Of a stretch of DNA of 64,000 nt, positions 22,358 through 32,899 are shown one piece after another; within the stretch, counting starts at the first letter, position 1; the number at the start of each line of letters is the position of its first letter. Position numbers and translations under genes: made by a program. The stretch covers positions 1,922,001 to 1,986,000 of the forward strand of contig OZ218960.1 in NCBI GenBank assembly GCA_965112735.1, given 5' to 3'. Under the pieces are notes generated by a model that did not search any database, had not been told where the DNA came from, and saw only the letters and a list, made by a program, of their open reading frames with translations. This stretch comes from Phaeosaccion multiseriatum. Lineage: Eukaryota > Ochrophyta, other classes.

Positions 22358-24521
22358 GTATCTCTCTGTTCTGTCTGTCTCTCTCGTTCTGTTGGTCTGT
22401 CTGTCTGTCTGTCTGTCGCTCTGTCTCTCTTATCTCAAGGGACCACTGGATGCGTTCGCCCGACCAACACGGGGGGCGGGAGAGTGTGTTCCCCGAGGTG
22501 CCGCGGATATACCACAACGGGGCCAAGGGGACGTTTATGGACGTCAAGTTACACGACAAACTCTTCAAGGACATTGACTACAATTTAGACGCATGTGAGT
22601 AGAGAGAGAGAGAAAAAGGGAGAGAGAGAGACATGGAGGAAAGACGTGGAGGGAGAGAGAGGAGGAGAGAGACAGAAGTCCCCTCACAGCGACGAAACTG
22701 AAATTCTGTCCCTTCTCCTCCCTTGCGCCTCCGCCTCCGCCTCCCTTTGCCCCTCCTCCCGCCTCTTTTCCCTTCCCCGCTGCCGCCCAACACGCACACA
22801 CACATACATACACACACACATACACACACAGCCTTCAGCTGGTCAAACTGCGCCTACACCCCCGCCCTCGTCCCCTGCTACGCACAAGCAGAGGCGTCCA
22901 ACTACGAGGCCCGTGTGGAGAGCAGGCTCAAGGCAGCGGTGCACACAAACGACCTTCTTGCGCTGGAGATGGAGCCGGGCGATGGGAGGGAGATCGCCTT
23001 CTGGTACAGGTGCGTGTGTGTGCGTGTGTGCGTGCGGGGGAAGGGCAGGTGGAGGGGACGTAACTTCCTCTAAACCACGTGTACGACGGCAGCCTGCCAG
23101 CAGCAGCAGCAGCAGCAGCAGTCATATGAGTAGAGCTAGGGTTCTGTCCTTCTCCTTTCCGTAGAGCAAGCGAGCGAGCGAAGTGCTCTACCTCTCGATC
23201 AGGCGCCTGACACCTGGCACCTGACACCTTCCTCCCCGCGCTCGGCTGCCCCGGTATCCTCTGCCCCGCCACCCCCCCCCCCTACTTCCTCGCTGCCTCT
23301 CTCTCTCTCTCTCTCAGCGTGCCTCCGGCCTCCATCGACAAGAACCCTTTGCTGTTCAAGCTGCTTGCCGGCACCTTCGGGCTCTGGCACGAGCTGCGCC
23401 GCACCAGCCACAAGGGGATGCATTCTTTCCACCACAGGTAACGCTCGATGTCGGTTTCGACCTCTTGATGGTCCATGTTGATCTCTTAGTACTCGGTATC
23501 GTCCTCTTGATATCCGATTTCGACCTCTGGGGGGGATGGACAATCATTGGCTGTGACTGGTATGGGTTTTAGGATGGGTTTGGGTTGCGGAAACTAACTC
23601 AAAACTCGAACTCAAACTCAAACTCAAACCACAGACCGAGCGAGGGCAAGGGCTTGCAGCACGTCATGCTCATCAACGCGGCTGAGACGGCATACAGCAA
23701 GTGGAAGCCCAAGGACCTCCCTCCTGCCACTGAGGCAGACGTTAGGAGAGCCGTCGGAGGGTGAGTGAGGGAGGGGAGGGAGGGAGAGAGGGGGGGAGAG
23801 AGGGAGAGGGAGGGAGAGGAGGGAGGGAGGGAGTGAGATGCAGGGACAAGGCGAAGCGACATGCAAGCTTGTGTTCGCTGCCAATCTTCAATGCCCTCCA
23901 CCACTCACTCCCTTTCTTCGGTGCCCCAGTCAGATGCTCTCCGCACCGATTAGCATACACTTTCACTCTCACTCTCTCACACGCTCACCCACCCACCCTC
24001 CACCCACCCCTTGTGATGTCTTCACCCTTGTCCGTGTCGGTGGCTGGTGGTGCTCTCCCCCCTCCTCCTCGCACACAATCATCCTCGCAAACACCACCAA
24101 CCACACCACCAACCAACGAACCCTCAGGGGCGCCTCCGCGGTGACAGTGGCGAGGAATCGCGCTCGGCAGCTCGACGAGGCACGCAAGGGAGGGCTCCGC
24201 GTCATCCCCTCGACCGTTACAGAACAGAGCTGCACAGACACGTGTGCTGCCGCAGGAGACGGGCTGCGGTGCGTGGCTTCCCTGCTGCCCGCCCTGAACG
24301 AGTGTTCTGTCATGAAAAAGTACTTCCCGTGCCAAACGTGTGGAGGAAGCTTTGGGGCAGAGCAACCCGCCTATGTGGTCACCTCCGTGGAGTTTGGAGG
24401 GGTTTTGCCGGGCGGGGCGGAGCAGAATGCGGGACAGTGTCTCCTTACTTCCGACCCGGACAAGTCTACGTGCGAGGCCGGCCATGCCGTGACAAAGAGG
24501 CTGTGCCCCTGTCAGAAGTGA
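19218..24521 (+). CDS. MGAT1: MGAT1-type N-acetylglucosaminyltransferase I (GT13) with extra stem and Cys-rich C-terminal module
   Basis: GnT-I adds the first GlcNAc to Man5GlcNAc2 in the Golgi, opening hybrid and complex N-glycan synthesis. Exons: 19218-19481, 19622-20194, 20747-20929, 21288-21410, 21771-21923, 22087-22199, 22440-22594, 22832-23009, 23318-23437, 23635-23760, 24128-24521; 793 residues. A signal anchor (AALVAGLLGTVFVMG) near residue 65-83 predicts a type II protein. A Gln/Ala-rich stem of about 190 residues follows. The catalytic part has PILLITCDRAELL, the metal-binding EDD at 392-394 in VIIVEDDMLFSPDF, and YFPGLGWLLPRRLW, all hallmarks of GT13. The last about 130 residues form a Cys-rich module (SCTDTC, KKYFPCQTCGG, RLCPCQK) absent from animal GnT-I. 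The start is uncertain: ATG 19356 gives a shorter cytoplasmic tail. The first donor could be GT at 19482 or a GC site at 19473; both keep phase 0. Confidence 0.9.
22322..22425. repeat. (CTGT)n tract
   Basis: CTGT repeats, interrupted by CTCT variants, occupy the acceptor half of the MGAT1-like intron between 22199 and 22440. They form its polypyrimidine region. Confidence 0.8.
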
Positions 24522-25385
24522 TTCTTGCCCCCAAGGGAAGGGCTTGACGTCGTGCCTTGACTTGTGTCGCTGTCATCGCAGTCAGGGTTGAGCGTTGTAT
24601 GTACTTGGCTTGGCTTGGCTTGCATGGACTGGCACACGCTTGTATGTGTATGCGTTTTTTTTGTATGTAAGTACATAAATGAGTGTATATGAGTGTGTGC
24701 TTGTGTGCGTGGGTGTGGATGGGTGTGTGTGCTTGTGTGTGTGTGTGTGTGTGGGTGGGTGGGTGTGGGTGTGTGTGCATGTACGTGTATGTACGCTGCC
24801 TATTTGAGAGTTGAGTCCTTGAGACAGCCTTCCATTAGACGGGCGGCCTTGATTTGTTTCTATATTATAATACATTTTGTATATTTCTTCCATCAGTCAT
24901 GTACACTTCCCCTCTTGCTCTACACGCAGAGGAGGGGAGCGAGAGCGGTAAGTCCCTGACTGACTCCTCTCACTCGTCCCTCCTCTTCTTGTTGGGTCGG
25001 GAGATACCCAATGCCACATGGGTCATGTCCTACAGTAGTTATGTACCCCACACTTGATACAAAAAGTTGGAAACCTCTGCCGTACTCGTCCCAAACAGTT
25101 CCATGACGGAGCCACGAGAGGATAGACACCATTGCTTGCTGTGAGGCATTTGTAGTCCATTTCTTCCTTCGTCTGAGTGGGACAGTTGTTATCCATTCCT
25201 TCCTTCGTCTGAGTGGGGCAGTTATCAGTTCCTTCCTTCGTCTGAGTGGGGCATCGGATCGGGCTTGGGGTACCTCCTCTCCAGCCTCCATGGCAGGGAG
25301 GGAGATAAAAAGATGCCGTTTCAGAATTGCCTCAAACGAAAGAAGCCAAGCCTCACAATGGCATCATCGTATCGCTCGCTCCCCT
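24522..25385. other. Convergent intergenic region with an in-frame 33-36 bp repeat
   Basis: This separates the MGAT1-like stop from the cupin stop. A GT-rich tract lies at about 24690-24790. At about 25155-25258 three copies of a 33-36 bp unit containing CTTCCTTCGTCTGAGTGGG occur. On the minus strand, ATG 25291 opens a 123-codon frame (25291-24920) in which the units encode PLRRRKE three times. It has no recognisable domain and may be 3'UTR of the cupin gene, so it is not called as a gene. Confidence 0.5.
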
Positions 25386-27331
25386 TCAGAAGTCCAGCAT
25401 CTCCACCACGAGAGCCTGGTAGGCGCCAGGGCCCTCGTTGCGCACATCGACCGTCACGGGCCCTGACACGAACATCCACTTCGCATACTCGCTCAAAGAG
25501 CCCTCAGCGAAGGGGGTGGTCGTTGTTGTTGTTGTTGTTGTTGTTGTTATTGTTGCTGTTGCTGTTGTTGCTCCCTCCTCCTCGACCGCTGCCTCGCCTT
25601 CCGTTGCTGCGGCCACGTTATCCACCAGTGTCGATGTGGCGAGGGCAATAACAATGCCACTGAAGTTCCAGGTGTGCCTTCCCGTGCTCGCACCTGCCGG
25701 CAGATCCAATTGGTACACTCGTGCCTTGTTGGTGGAGTAGGCCTCGTTTAGGGTGTAGCAAGGGGCAGTGAGGGGCTCCTTGGAGCAAAGCGGAGGGGAC
25801 TTGTTCATCTCCATACCGAAGAAACGCGCCTGCCCCTCCGACAGGAGCTTGACTTGGTGGACGTAGGGGTTCTCCTTTGCCATAGCCCACCTGCATCATG
25901 TGTGTGGAGGGAAGGAGAGAAGGAAGGAAGGAAGGAAGGAAGGAAGGAAGGAAGGAAGGAAGGAAGGAAGGAAGGAAGGAAGGAAGGAAGGAAGGAGAGA
26001 AGGAGGGGAGGAAAGAGAGGAGGGCAGGAGGGAAGGAAGGAAGAAAGGAGAAAGGAAGGAAGGAAGGAAGGAAGGAAGGAAGGAAGGAAGGAAGGAAGGA
26101 AGGAAGGAAGGAAGGAAGGAAGGAAGGAAGGAAGGAAGGAAGGAAGGAAGGAAGGAAGGAAGGAAGGAAGGAAGAAAGGAAGGAAGGAAGGAAGGAGTGA
26201 AGGAATGAAGGAAGGAAGGAAGGACGGACGGAAGGAAGGAAAGAAGAGGGGAAGGAAGGAAGGAAGGAAGGAAGGAAGGAAGGAAGGAGGAAGGAGGAAG
26301 GATGGAAGGATGAAAGGAAGGAAGGAAGGAAGGAAGGAAGGAGGGAAGGAAGGAAGGAAGGAAGGAAGGAGGGAAGGAAGGAAGGAAGGAAGGAAGGAAG
26401 GAAGGAGGGAAGGAAGGAAGGAAGGAGGAAGGATGGAGGGAGGGAGGGAAGGAGACGAGGAGCAAACAAAGACCCGGACGGAGTGAGGCCGGAGCGAGGC
26501 GGGACTGAAGCACGAATCAGCCACAGGTGATGGGTCCTTCTTCCCGTCTTCCCACGCTCGGTCCACCCACACGAACCCGGCACGGCACAGACAGAAATGC
26601 ACTCCCTCCTCATGCTCACTTGAATTAAAAGCACAAGATGCACTCCCTCATCACGACTTGACAACAAGACGTAAACCCTCCTCTCGACCCGTAACGACCT
26701 CATCACAAGTACAGCCCCTCACTCACGACCCTTCTCACCATAAGTCGTGCCGCTTCGCGTTATGAACAAACTCGTCCCGGTCCGATGGCCTGTTCAAAGC
26801 CTGCGCTCCATTGTGAAGGCAAATGTACAAGGTGTCTGCCGAATGTCTGTGCCACGAGGTCTCAGCGTCTAGAGACAAGGGAGAGAGAGAGGGGAGGGGG
26901 GGGGGGGGTAAGGGAAGAAGGCCGTGTGGGCTTGGTTACTCCGACGTGAAGGAAAATGTACAGGGTGTCTGCCGAGTGCCTGTGCCAAGAAGTCTCGGCG
27001 TCTACAGATGAGAGAGAGGCGCACGATCTCACAGGTAGATTAAGAAGGTCAAAAACAAGCTATGCAGCAGAGTTATTAACGTGACTGGAGCTGGAGCCCC
27101 CTCCTTCAGCGCTTTGGTCGCTTGGTAAGACGTGACACAACACCTCCGCCCATCCCTCCCCCGGTACTCGACGACGATCTGCACTACGATACCTTTCCCG
27201 CAAAAGCATGCTTCATAGACGTAGACGTACTCGTTCTTCAGTCGCGCCTCGTGCATGGGCTCATTATACACGGAACAGAAGGGGACAGACTCTCCTTTGT
27301 GCGTCGTGATTGTCCCCTCCACCTCCATCAT
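25386..27331 (-). CDS. Cupin-domain protein with a duplicated exon
   Basis: Three exons, 27331-27193, 26868-26739 and 25890-25386, join with matching phases (GTATCG and GTGAGA donors; CTAG and GCAG acceptors) to give 257 residues. The cupin core is clear: NEYVYVYEA, then AETSWHRHSADTLYI with H53 and H55 of motif 1 as likely metal ligands, and a second half containing NPYVHQVKLL and RFFGMEMNKSPP. The last exon also holds a Thr-rich repeat insertion before a closing segment with FVSGPVTVDVRNEGPG. Substrate and reaction cannot be told; no plastid or ER signal is obvious. The intron between the last two exons is about 850 bp and mostly a GGAA microsatellite. A second, truncated copy of the HRHSADT exon lies at 27001-26940 and is skipped in this model, because including it breaks the frame. 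Confidence 0.82.
25910..26450. repeat. (GGAA)n microsatellite
   Basis: About 540 bp of GGAA repeats with GGGA and GAAA variants fill the acceptor-side half of the large cupin-gene intron. In transcript sense it is (TTCC)n ending about 15 bases before the GCAG acceptor at 25892-25891, a giant polypyrimidine tract. The long Ser/Phe/Leu/Pro and Glu/Gly/Arg/Lys frames across it are not genes. Confidence 0.95.
26940..27001 (-). pseudogene. Truncated duplicate of cupin exon 2 (possible alternative or poison exon)
   Basis: This copy begins after a TGTAG acceptor and reads, with the phase of exon 1, DAETSWHRHSADTLYI, identical in protein to the downstream exon at 26868-26739. The two DNAs differ at six wobble or synonymous positions in that stretch. 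Similarity decays after about 60 bp, and the only nearby donor (GTAACC at 26939) leaves phase 0. That fits neither the downstream copy nor the last exon, so inclusion would shift the frame. It could be a relic, or an exon whose inclusion triggers nonsense-mediated decay. Confidence 0.75.
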
Positions 27332-27451
27332 CTCTTCCCTTTTGTTAGAGGAAACTGTAGAGAATTTTCCCTTTACTATTAGGCAGACAGATGGCACCTT
27401 GTGGCGCCGAAAGCGCCGCTGTTGGCCGCAAAATCCCCATCTCAGAACGAC

Positions 27452-28755
27452 ATGGCTCCTCCGAGAGGCCGGGGAGGGGGGAGAGGACGCGGAAGAGGAG
27501 AGAGAGGAGGGAGAAGAACTTCAGGACGAGGTACTTCTCTGCCTGCGGCCCTGGGAGGGGGCTGGGGCAAGGAAGGCAAGCCAGGAGGCCACGGCAAGAG
27601 AAGGCGCAGGGGCGGTCAGGGCCAGGAGGAAACGTATGAGTTCAGCTCTACCACAGGGGCCAGGGGCGGGAAGGGCAAGAGCAAGCGGTGAGTGGAGAAG
27701 AAAGTGTCCCGTTTGCTGGTGGGTCCATCCATCTTGTGTCACTGGTCCAGTTGGCTTTGTTGTCCTCCCCCCTCCCTCTCATCCATTTCGTCAACCTGTG
27801 CCGGGATTCTCTTTCACTTTAACTGCAAGGCAGGAGTGGCAATGATGACGAGGTCAGTGAAGATGATGATAACATCATGGGTGACCCCGACGCCAGCGAC
27901 TACGAGGATGAGGAGGTGGACGAGGACGAGGCGTTCGACAGTGCAGACGAAGATCAATACGGCGATTTGCTTGACACCATCATCGCCAGGCAGGGCAAGG
28001 GGAAGAAGGGAGGGGGGGGGGGAAGTAGCGAAGACGACGAAAACTTCGAAGAGGAGGACGAAGAGGAAGAAGAGGGCGGCGATGTCGCCGAGGAGGCCAA
28101 GGGTAGTGCGGGCCCTGCCGGCGACGAGGGTAGCGAGGAGGACGAGGATGAAGAGAGCGAGGAGGAGGACGACGACGATGACAGTGACAGCGACAGCGAA
28201 GGTGGAAGGGAGGGAGACGAGAAGCTGTTGGACTTTGTGAACTCGATGCCGGACCGCGACGAGCTGCGAAAGGCGCAGCGTGATCGCCTCATTGCCTCCC
28301 AGGCGGCGGAGGAGTCCGAGTTCGGCACGGGAGGAGCAAGCAGCGGCGGCAGCAAACCCGCCCTCTCTGTGGAGGCGCTGCTATCCAAGCTACAGGGCAG
28401 CAAAGGGTTCAGCGGGGTGAAGAAGCGAGTGGAAAGACAACAGGCTTCTGCCAAGCCCGTGGCAGCCCCCGTGGCCAAAGCCATCGCCGCCCGAGGGGAA
28501 CGAGAAGTGGTGTACCAGGAGGCCTCCGTAGGGGTCGATGCCAAGTGGCAGGCCTCGGTGCAGGCCAATCGCAGAGCGGAAACCCTCACCTTTGGCGGCC
28601 GCCTGCCGCAAGACAAGGTCACAGCGGCGTCTCTTGTGGCAAAGTTTGAGCCTTCGTCTGCGTTGGAGAAGGAGGTGCAGGAGTTGTTGGAGAGCGGTGG
28701 GCTGGAGGACGAGCAGCGGGCCGCCATGAGGGAGGAGGAGGAGCTGCTGGAGGTA

Positions 28756-28789
<34 letters not shown>

Positions 28790-31700
28790 TGCGTGTGTGT
28801 GTGTGTGTGTGTGAGTGAGTTTGTGTGAATGCGTCAGTGTGGGCATAGGTGTGGTGCTCGTCTCTGCGCTTGCATCGTCAAAGGGAGTGGTCTCAGCCTT
28901 GCTTGCTGACTGCCCCGTACTGGCGCAAAGAAAGCTCCACACCCTCTCTAATCTCCTCCCTCTGCCGCTCTGCCCCCTGCTGCTCTACCCTCTACTCCTC
29001 CATCCTCTACTCCTCTGCCCTCTGCTGCTCTCCCTCGCTACAATAGGCGCGTCATACCACCCCGGAGGAGGTGGAGGCACGTCGGGCGGAGCTGTCCAAA
29101 ATGAGAGCACTTATGTTCTACCACGAGCAAAAGCGGCATCACATGAACAAGATCAAAAGCAAGCAGTACAGAAAGGTGGGTGGGTGAGCGGATGAGGGGG
29201 GGGGGGGGGTTGGGAGGGAGTTAATCCCTACATTCAAAGTGCAGGCAGTTACGCGAGGGATGCATACCACGGAGGGGCACGTAACGGAAAGAGTGATCTT
29301 GTGATGAAGAGAGTTAGTTGCTTACTTGTCTGGTGACGGCGGGTTGGAACACAGAAGTCTGTATCCGGAGAGAGTATGTGTCCCTCTGTGTGGCGGGGGA
29401 TGTGAAGGTTGATGTTGTTACTTGGCATGGTTGTATCCGAGTTCTTTAGTATTGTGAATCGATCGTTGTGTTACTTTCCTGATATTGTAGACGCTTGTGC
29501 TGGTGCTTGTGTGACCAGAACCATCCACCTCCTCTCGTCATCTTCCCGTGTCCCTCCCGTCACCTTCCCCTCTCCCCCCCCGGCCCATCGTCTTGCCGCA
29601 TCCCGCTTACCCTCCTCCCTCCTCCCTCCTCTCCCCTCCCCTCCCCTGTCCTCTCCCCTCCCCCCTCCCCCCTCCGCTCCCCTTCCTTCTCCACCAGGTC
29701 CGGAAGCGGCAGCGGCAGCGACTCTCTGACAAGGAAGAAGAGGTGGGCACGGAGGCAGATCCGGAGAGAGCCGCCGAGGTAGAGCGGCAGAGGGCGAGAG
29801 AGAGGGCGGAGGAGAGGGTGTCTATGCGACACAAGAACTCAAGCAAATGGGCAAAGCACGCGTTAAAGTACGGACAGACAGGAGCAGGGGGTGCAAACAC
29901 CAAGGCGGCAATCAACGAGCAGTTATTACTGGGCCAAAAGCTGCGGGAAAAGATGGACGCACGGGGGGATGGCGGCGGAGGCGCAGAGTACAGCGACAGC
30001 AGCGACAGTGACGGGGGAAGCGACAGCAATGGGGAGGGGAACGGGGAGGAGAGACTGTCGCGCAAGGACCGGGCTGCCCTGCTGCGGCTCAGTGGAGAAG
30101 GGGGGGAGGGAGGGGAGGAAAAGGGCGGCCTCGGGGCGGCGAAGGGGATCATGAAGATGCAGTTTATGCAAAGGGCCATGGAGAGGCAGCGCGAGGAAGC
30201 CAAAGAGGAGGCGGCAGAGCTGCTTAGAGAGCTCGGAGGAGGGGCGGGGAGTGGAGGAGGAGGGTCTGACGATGAAGGCAGTGAGGAGGAGGACGGTGGC
30301 AGTGATGATGATGATGATGATGATGAGACGCGGGCGAGGAAGCTCGAGGCCAAGGCAGAGGCCAAGAGGGCAGCAAAGGCCGCGGCGCAGGAGAAGAAGA
30401 AGAAGGCGGTTACGGCAGTTTCACACTCCATGTCGAAGGATTCCATGCAGAGTCGCAAAGTGGGCATGGATAGGGCGGTGGTGGGGAGAGTAGCAGGAGC
30501 CATCGCTGTTGACCTGGGGGACGGAGTCGAGGGAGGGGGGGACGGAGGAGGCGAGGGCGAGGAGGGGCGAGATGAAGAGGAGGAGGAGGAGGAGGAGAAG
30601 GAGGGCATGGTGTTGGCGTTGGCGGAGGAGGGAGGCGTGCAAGAGGCGTTCACTCTGCGAGGCACTGAAGACGGGCCGAGGAAAGGGAAAGGGAAGGGGA
30701 AGGGAGGAGATTCCCTTGGGGTGGGGAGCGAGGCGTCGCCAGTTGATGCGCCAGTCGCGGGACAGAAGCCGCAGGAGCAGCAGGAGCAAGGGGAGAGTGT
30801 GCCCTTGACAGGGGAGAACCCGTGGCTGCAGCGAGGGGCAGCCGCGTCGGGTGCCATCCGCGGCCACTCCTCCTCCAAGGGGAGGAAGGGTGGGAAGGGC
30901 GGGAAGGAGGGCCAACAAGTGTTGAGCATGAGCCAAGCCACAGAGAGTCTCGCTTCTATTGCTGCTGTGAATGGGGGCAAAGGGGGGAATGGAACGGGCG
31001 TGAAGAGGGATAGGGGAGCTGAGGGAGGGGGGCAAGAGGAGGGGCGTCATGGGAGTGGCAATGATGGTGATGATGCAGATGGAGGTGAAGAGGAAGGGGG
31101 GCGAGGAGACGGAGAGGGAGAGGGGGAGGGAGGGGGAGAGGATGGCCGACAAGGAGGAGCAAGAAAGCTCGGAGAACTGTCCCAAGAGGAGCTCATCCAA
31201 CGCGCCTTTGCCAACCCCGACGCCGTGGACGACTTTATGAAGGAGAAGGAACATGAAATGGAGCAAGACGCAGCAGCGGCGTCTGCCAAGCGCAAGGGCA
31301 GAGGTCTGTTGGAGCCCACCGTCTCAGCCGGGTGGGGCAGTTGGACCGGGGCAGGGACTCTTCCTCCTCCTCCGGGGGGAAACAGCAAGGGGGCTGCTCG
31401 TGCTCGCAAGAGGCAGCGTCAGGTGCAGGAGGAGAAGGAGAAGGCGGCTTTGGCGGACAAGGAGGCGGCCAAGAGGGCCCGGAGAGATGCGCGTTTGCCA
31501 ACTGTGATTCTGAATGAGAAGAGGCAGAAGAGAAGCGCCAATCTGCGCGTCTCGGCGGTGCCCTACCCTTTCACTTCGAAGGAGCAGTACGAGAGGAGTC
31601 TCCGCCAGCCCTTGGGCAAGGAGTGGAACACAACGCAGAGCTTTGGAGAGCTGACACGGCCTGAGGTGGTGGTCAAGGCCAGTGGGACGGTGGTGCAGCC

Positions 31701-31869
31701 CATCTCACTGGACAAGGGGCAGAAGCGGAGGGCCAGACAGGAAACCGAAGTTCGCCTCGAAAGAGCTCGCAAGGGTCCGAGCAGCAGCAATGGTGCTGGG
31801 GCTGGTGGTGGAAGAGGTGGAGAGAAGGGAAAGGGGGGCAAGAAGAGGGTCGGGAAGGGGAAGCGGTAG
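27452..31869 (+). CDS. UTP14: U3 snoRNA-associated protein Utp14 (SSU processome)
   Basis: Utp14 is a nucleolar component of the small-subunit processome that activates the helicase Dhr1 during 18S rRNA maturation. Exons 27452-27687, 27834-28752, 29047-29175 and 29698-31869 give 1151 residues. The N-terminus is RG-rich, followed by a long acidic Ser/Asp/Glu region. The conserved core then appears: FSGVKKRVERQQ, FGGRLPQDKVTAASLVAKF, then KMRALMFYHEQKRHHMNK and KIKSKQYRKVRKRQRQRL across the third junction, and ERVSMRHKNSSKWAKHALKY. The C-terminus has ENPWLQRGA, a WGSWTGAG motif and NEKRQKRSANLRVSAVPYPF, all typical of the family. Acidic and Gly-rich insertions make it longer than yeast Utp14 (about 900 residues). 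ATG 27452 is the first ATG in frame; the apparently longer frame starts with GTG. It is 120 bp from the cupin gene on the opposite strand. Confidence 0.96.
28754..28815. repeat. (GT)n microsatellite at a splice donor
   Basis: A GT run starts immediately at the UTP14 exon 2 donor (GTATGTGTGTG). The donor and the microsatellite overlap, so repeat-length changes occur directly at the 5' splice site. Confidence 0.85.
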
Positions 31870-32282
31870 CCGGGGATGGAGCGTGCATAACTGAAAAGCA
31901 CACAATAGAAGGGCGTCTGTCACGTAAACCATCATGGCAGTAGAATGAGCTTAAGCAAAGGGTTGAAATAGTGTTGTTTTCTGTTCCATCGTATCCCTTT
32001 TAGTTCAATTCTTACAAGTTAATGGGGGTGGCTGGAAAAGGTCCTTTGTCCACTTTGTGCACACATCTCCTGTTTGTGATGTGTATCGTACGCGCGTTCG
32101 TCAACATGTACCTCTCTGCTGGCGGAAAAGACGCTGATATATTAACCGTACAGTAACTAAACCCTTGTCCATTAACACCGGGAGGTACGATACACTCATT
32201 CATACACATGTACTACACGCCTCCACTGAGACCAACCAGACCCAGGCTGCAGCCAGCAGGGTAAAAGCAGGGTAACATGTCC
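31870..32282. other. Convergent intergenic region UTP14 / ubiquitin-like
   Basis: About 410 bp between two stop codons. It is more AT-rich than its surroundings and lacks simple repeats, as expected for 3'UTRs. No coding region or structured RNA was recognised. Confidence 0.6.
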
Positions 32283-32516
32283 CTACACGCCTCCCAGCAG
32301 ACGCACCAACATGTGCAGGGTGCTCTCCTTCTGAATATTGTAGTCGGACAGCTTGTTGCCGTCCATCAGCTGCTTACCGCCGTAGATTAGCCTCTGCTGA
32401 TGAAAAGGAATTCCTCCCTTGTAGAAGATACCTTCCTTGACTTTGTCGATGGTGTCTGAAGGCTCCACATCCAGCAAAAGGGTCTTGCCCGTGAGGACCT
32501 TGACGAAGATCTGCAT
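32283..32516 (-). CDS. Divergent ubiquitin / ubiquitin-like monomer
   Basis: A single-exon frame from ATG 32516 encodes 77 residues, a full ubiquitin fold with one residue (Val) after GG. By eye, 54 of 76 positions equal canonical ubiquitin. Lys6, 11, 27, 33, 48 and 63 are kept and Lys29 is Gly. The hydrophobic patch keeps Leu8, Ile44 and His68, with Val70 changed to Leu. Near the C-terminus Arg72 is kept but Arg74 is Leu, giving VRLLGGV. The changes cluster at 24-39 and 45-55 ([19 protein letters not shown]), unlike the near-invariance of true ubiquitin. The frame stays open upstream to about 32645, so a longer N-terminus or an upstream exon is possible. It could be an expressed ubiquitin-like modifier or a decaying ubiquitin copy; the intact frame favours the former. 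Confidence 0.8.
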   Translation of the reverse strand: MQIFVKVLTGKTLLLDVEPSDTIDKVKEGIFYKGGIPFHQQRLIYGGKQLMDGNKLSDYNIQKESTLHMLVRLLGGV

Positions 32517-32899
32517 GATGAGAAGATGATACACTCGATAATGAATGCCTTTTCGACGAGGCCACGGAGGGAGAGGGTCTAGTCTGTAGATAAACTTTCC
32601 AAACTGCATGATTGAGACTTGATCCGTAACCACAGCCCGTAGCACCGCTCCACCCTCTCCCTGCCCTCCGCTCCGGGCCTAAGACTCTCCCGAGCCCTTC
32701 TCGTGGGGGAAGTGGCGCCCTCTGCCCCTGCGTGGCGGCAGTGATGCCTCTTGCTTCTGAAAGCACCCACGTCTTCTCTCCTGCTCCTCCCATCGCCTCT
32801 CTCACGTGATCGATCACATGGAATACCAACACGAGGAGGACGAGAACGCCGGACTAGTACACGCGCCTGCTCTGCTCCTCTGCTGCCATCCATCCCCTC
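32517..32899. other. Gap between VPS72 end and ubiquitin-like start
   Basis: Both neighbours are on the minus strand, so this 383-bp stretch serves as the 3' end of VPS72 and the promoter of the ubiquitin-like gene. A frame open upstream of the ubiquitin ATG reads [16 protein letters not shown] and could be a short N-terminal extension, but nothing supports it strongly. No repeats are present. Confidence 0.45.

Noticed and set aside
25618-26706. 362-codon minus frame rich in FLPS and its plus-strand counterparts rich in KEGR
   Set aside because: They are translations of the GGAA microsatellite in the cupin-gene intron; every frame is open because the repeat lacks stops.
27029-27397. Separate 122-residue minus-strand protein
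   Set aside because: Its frame begins with GTG. The real ATG at 27331 starts cupin exon 1, and splicing at 27193 restores the cupin motif; the remainder is intron.
32283-32645. 120-residue ubiquitin fusion protein starting upstream of the ubiquitin ATG
   Set aside because: The first codon of that frame is not ATG, and the upstream residues resemble no known ubiquitin-fusion partner. The ubiquitin ATG at 32516 is preferred.
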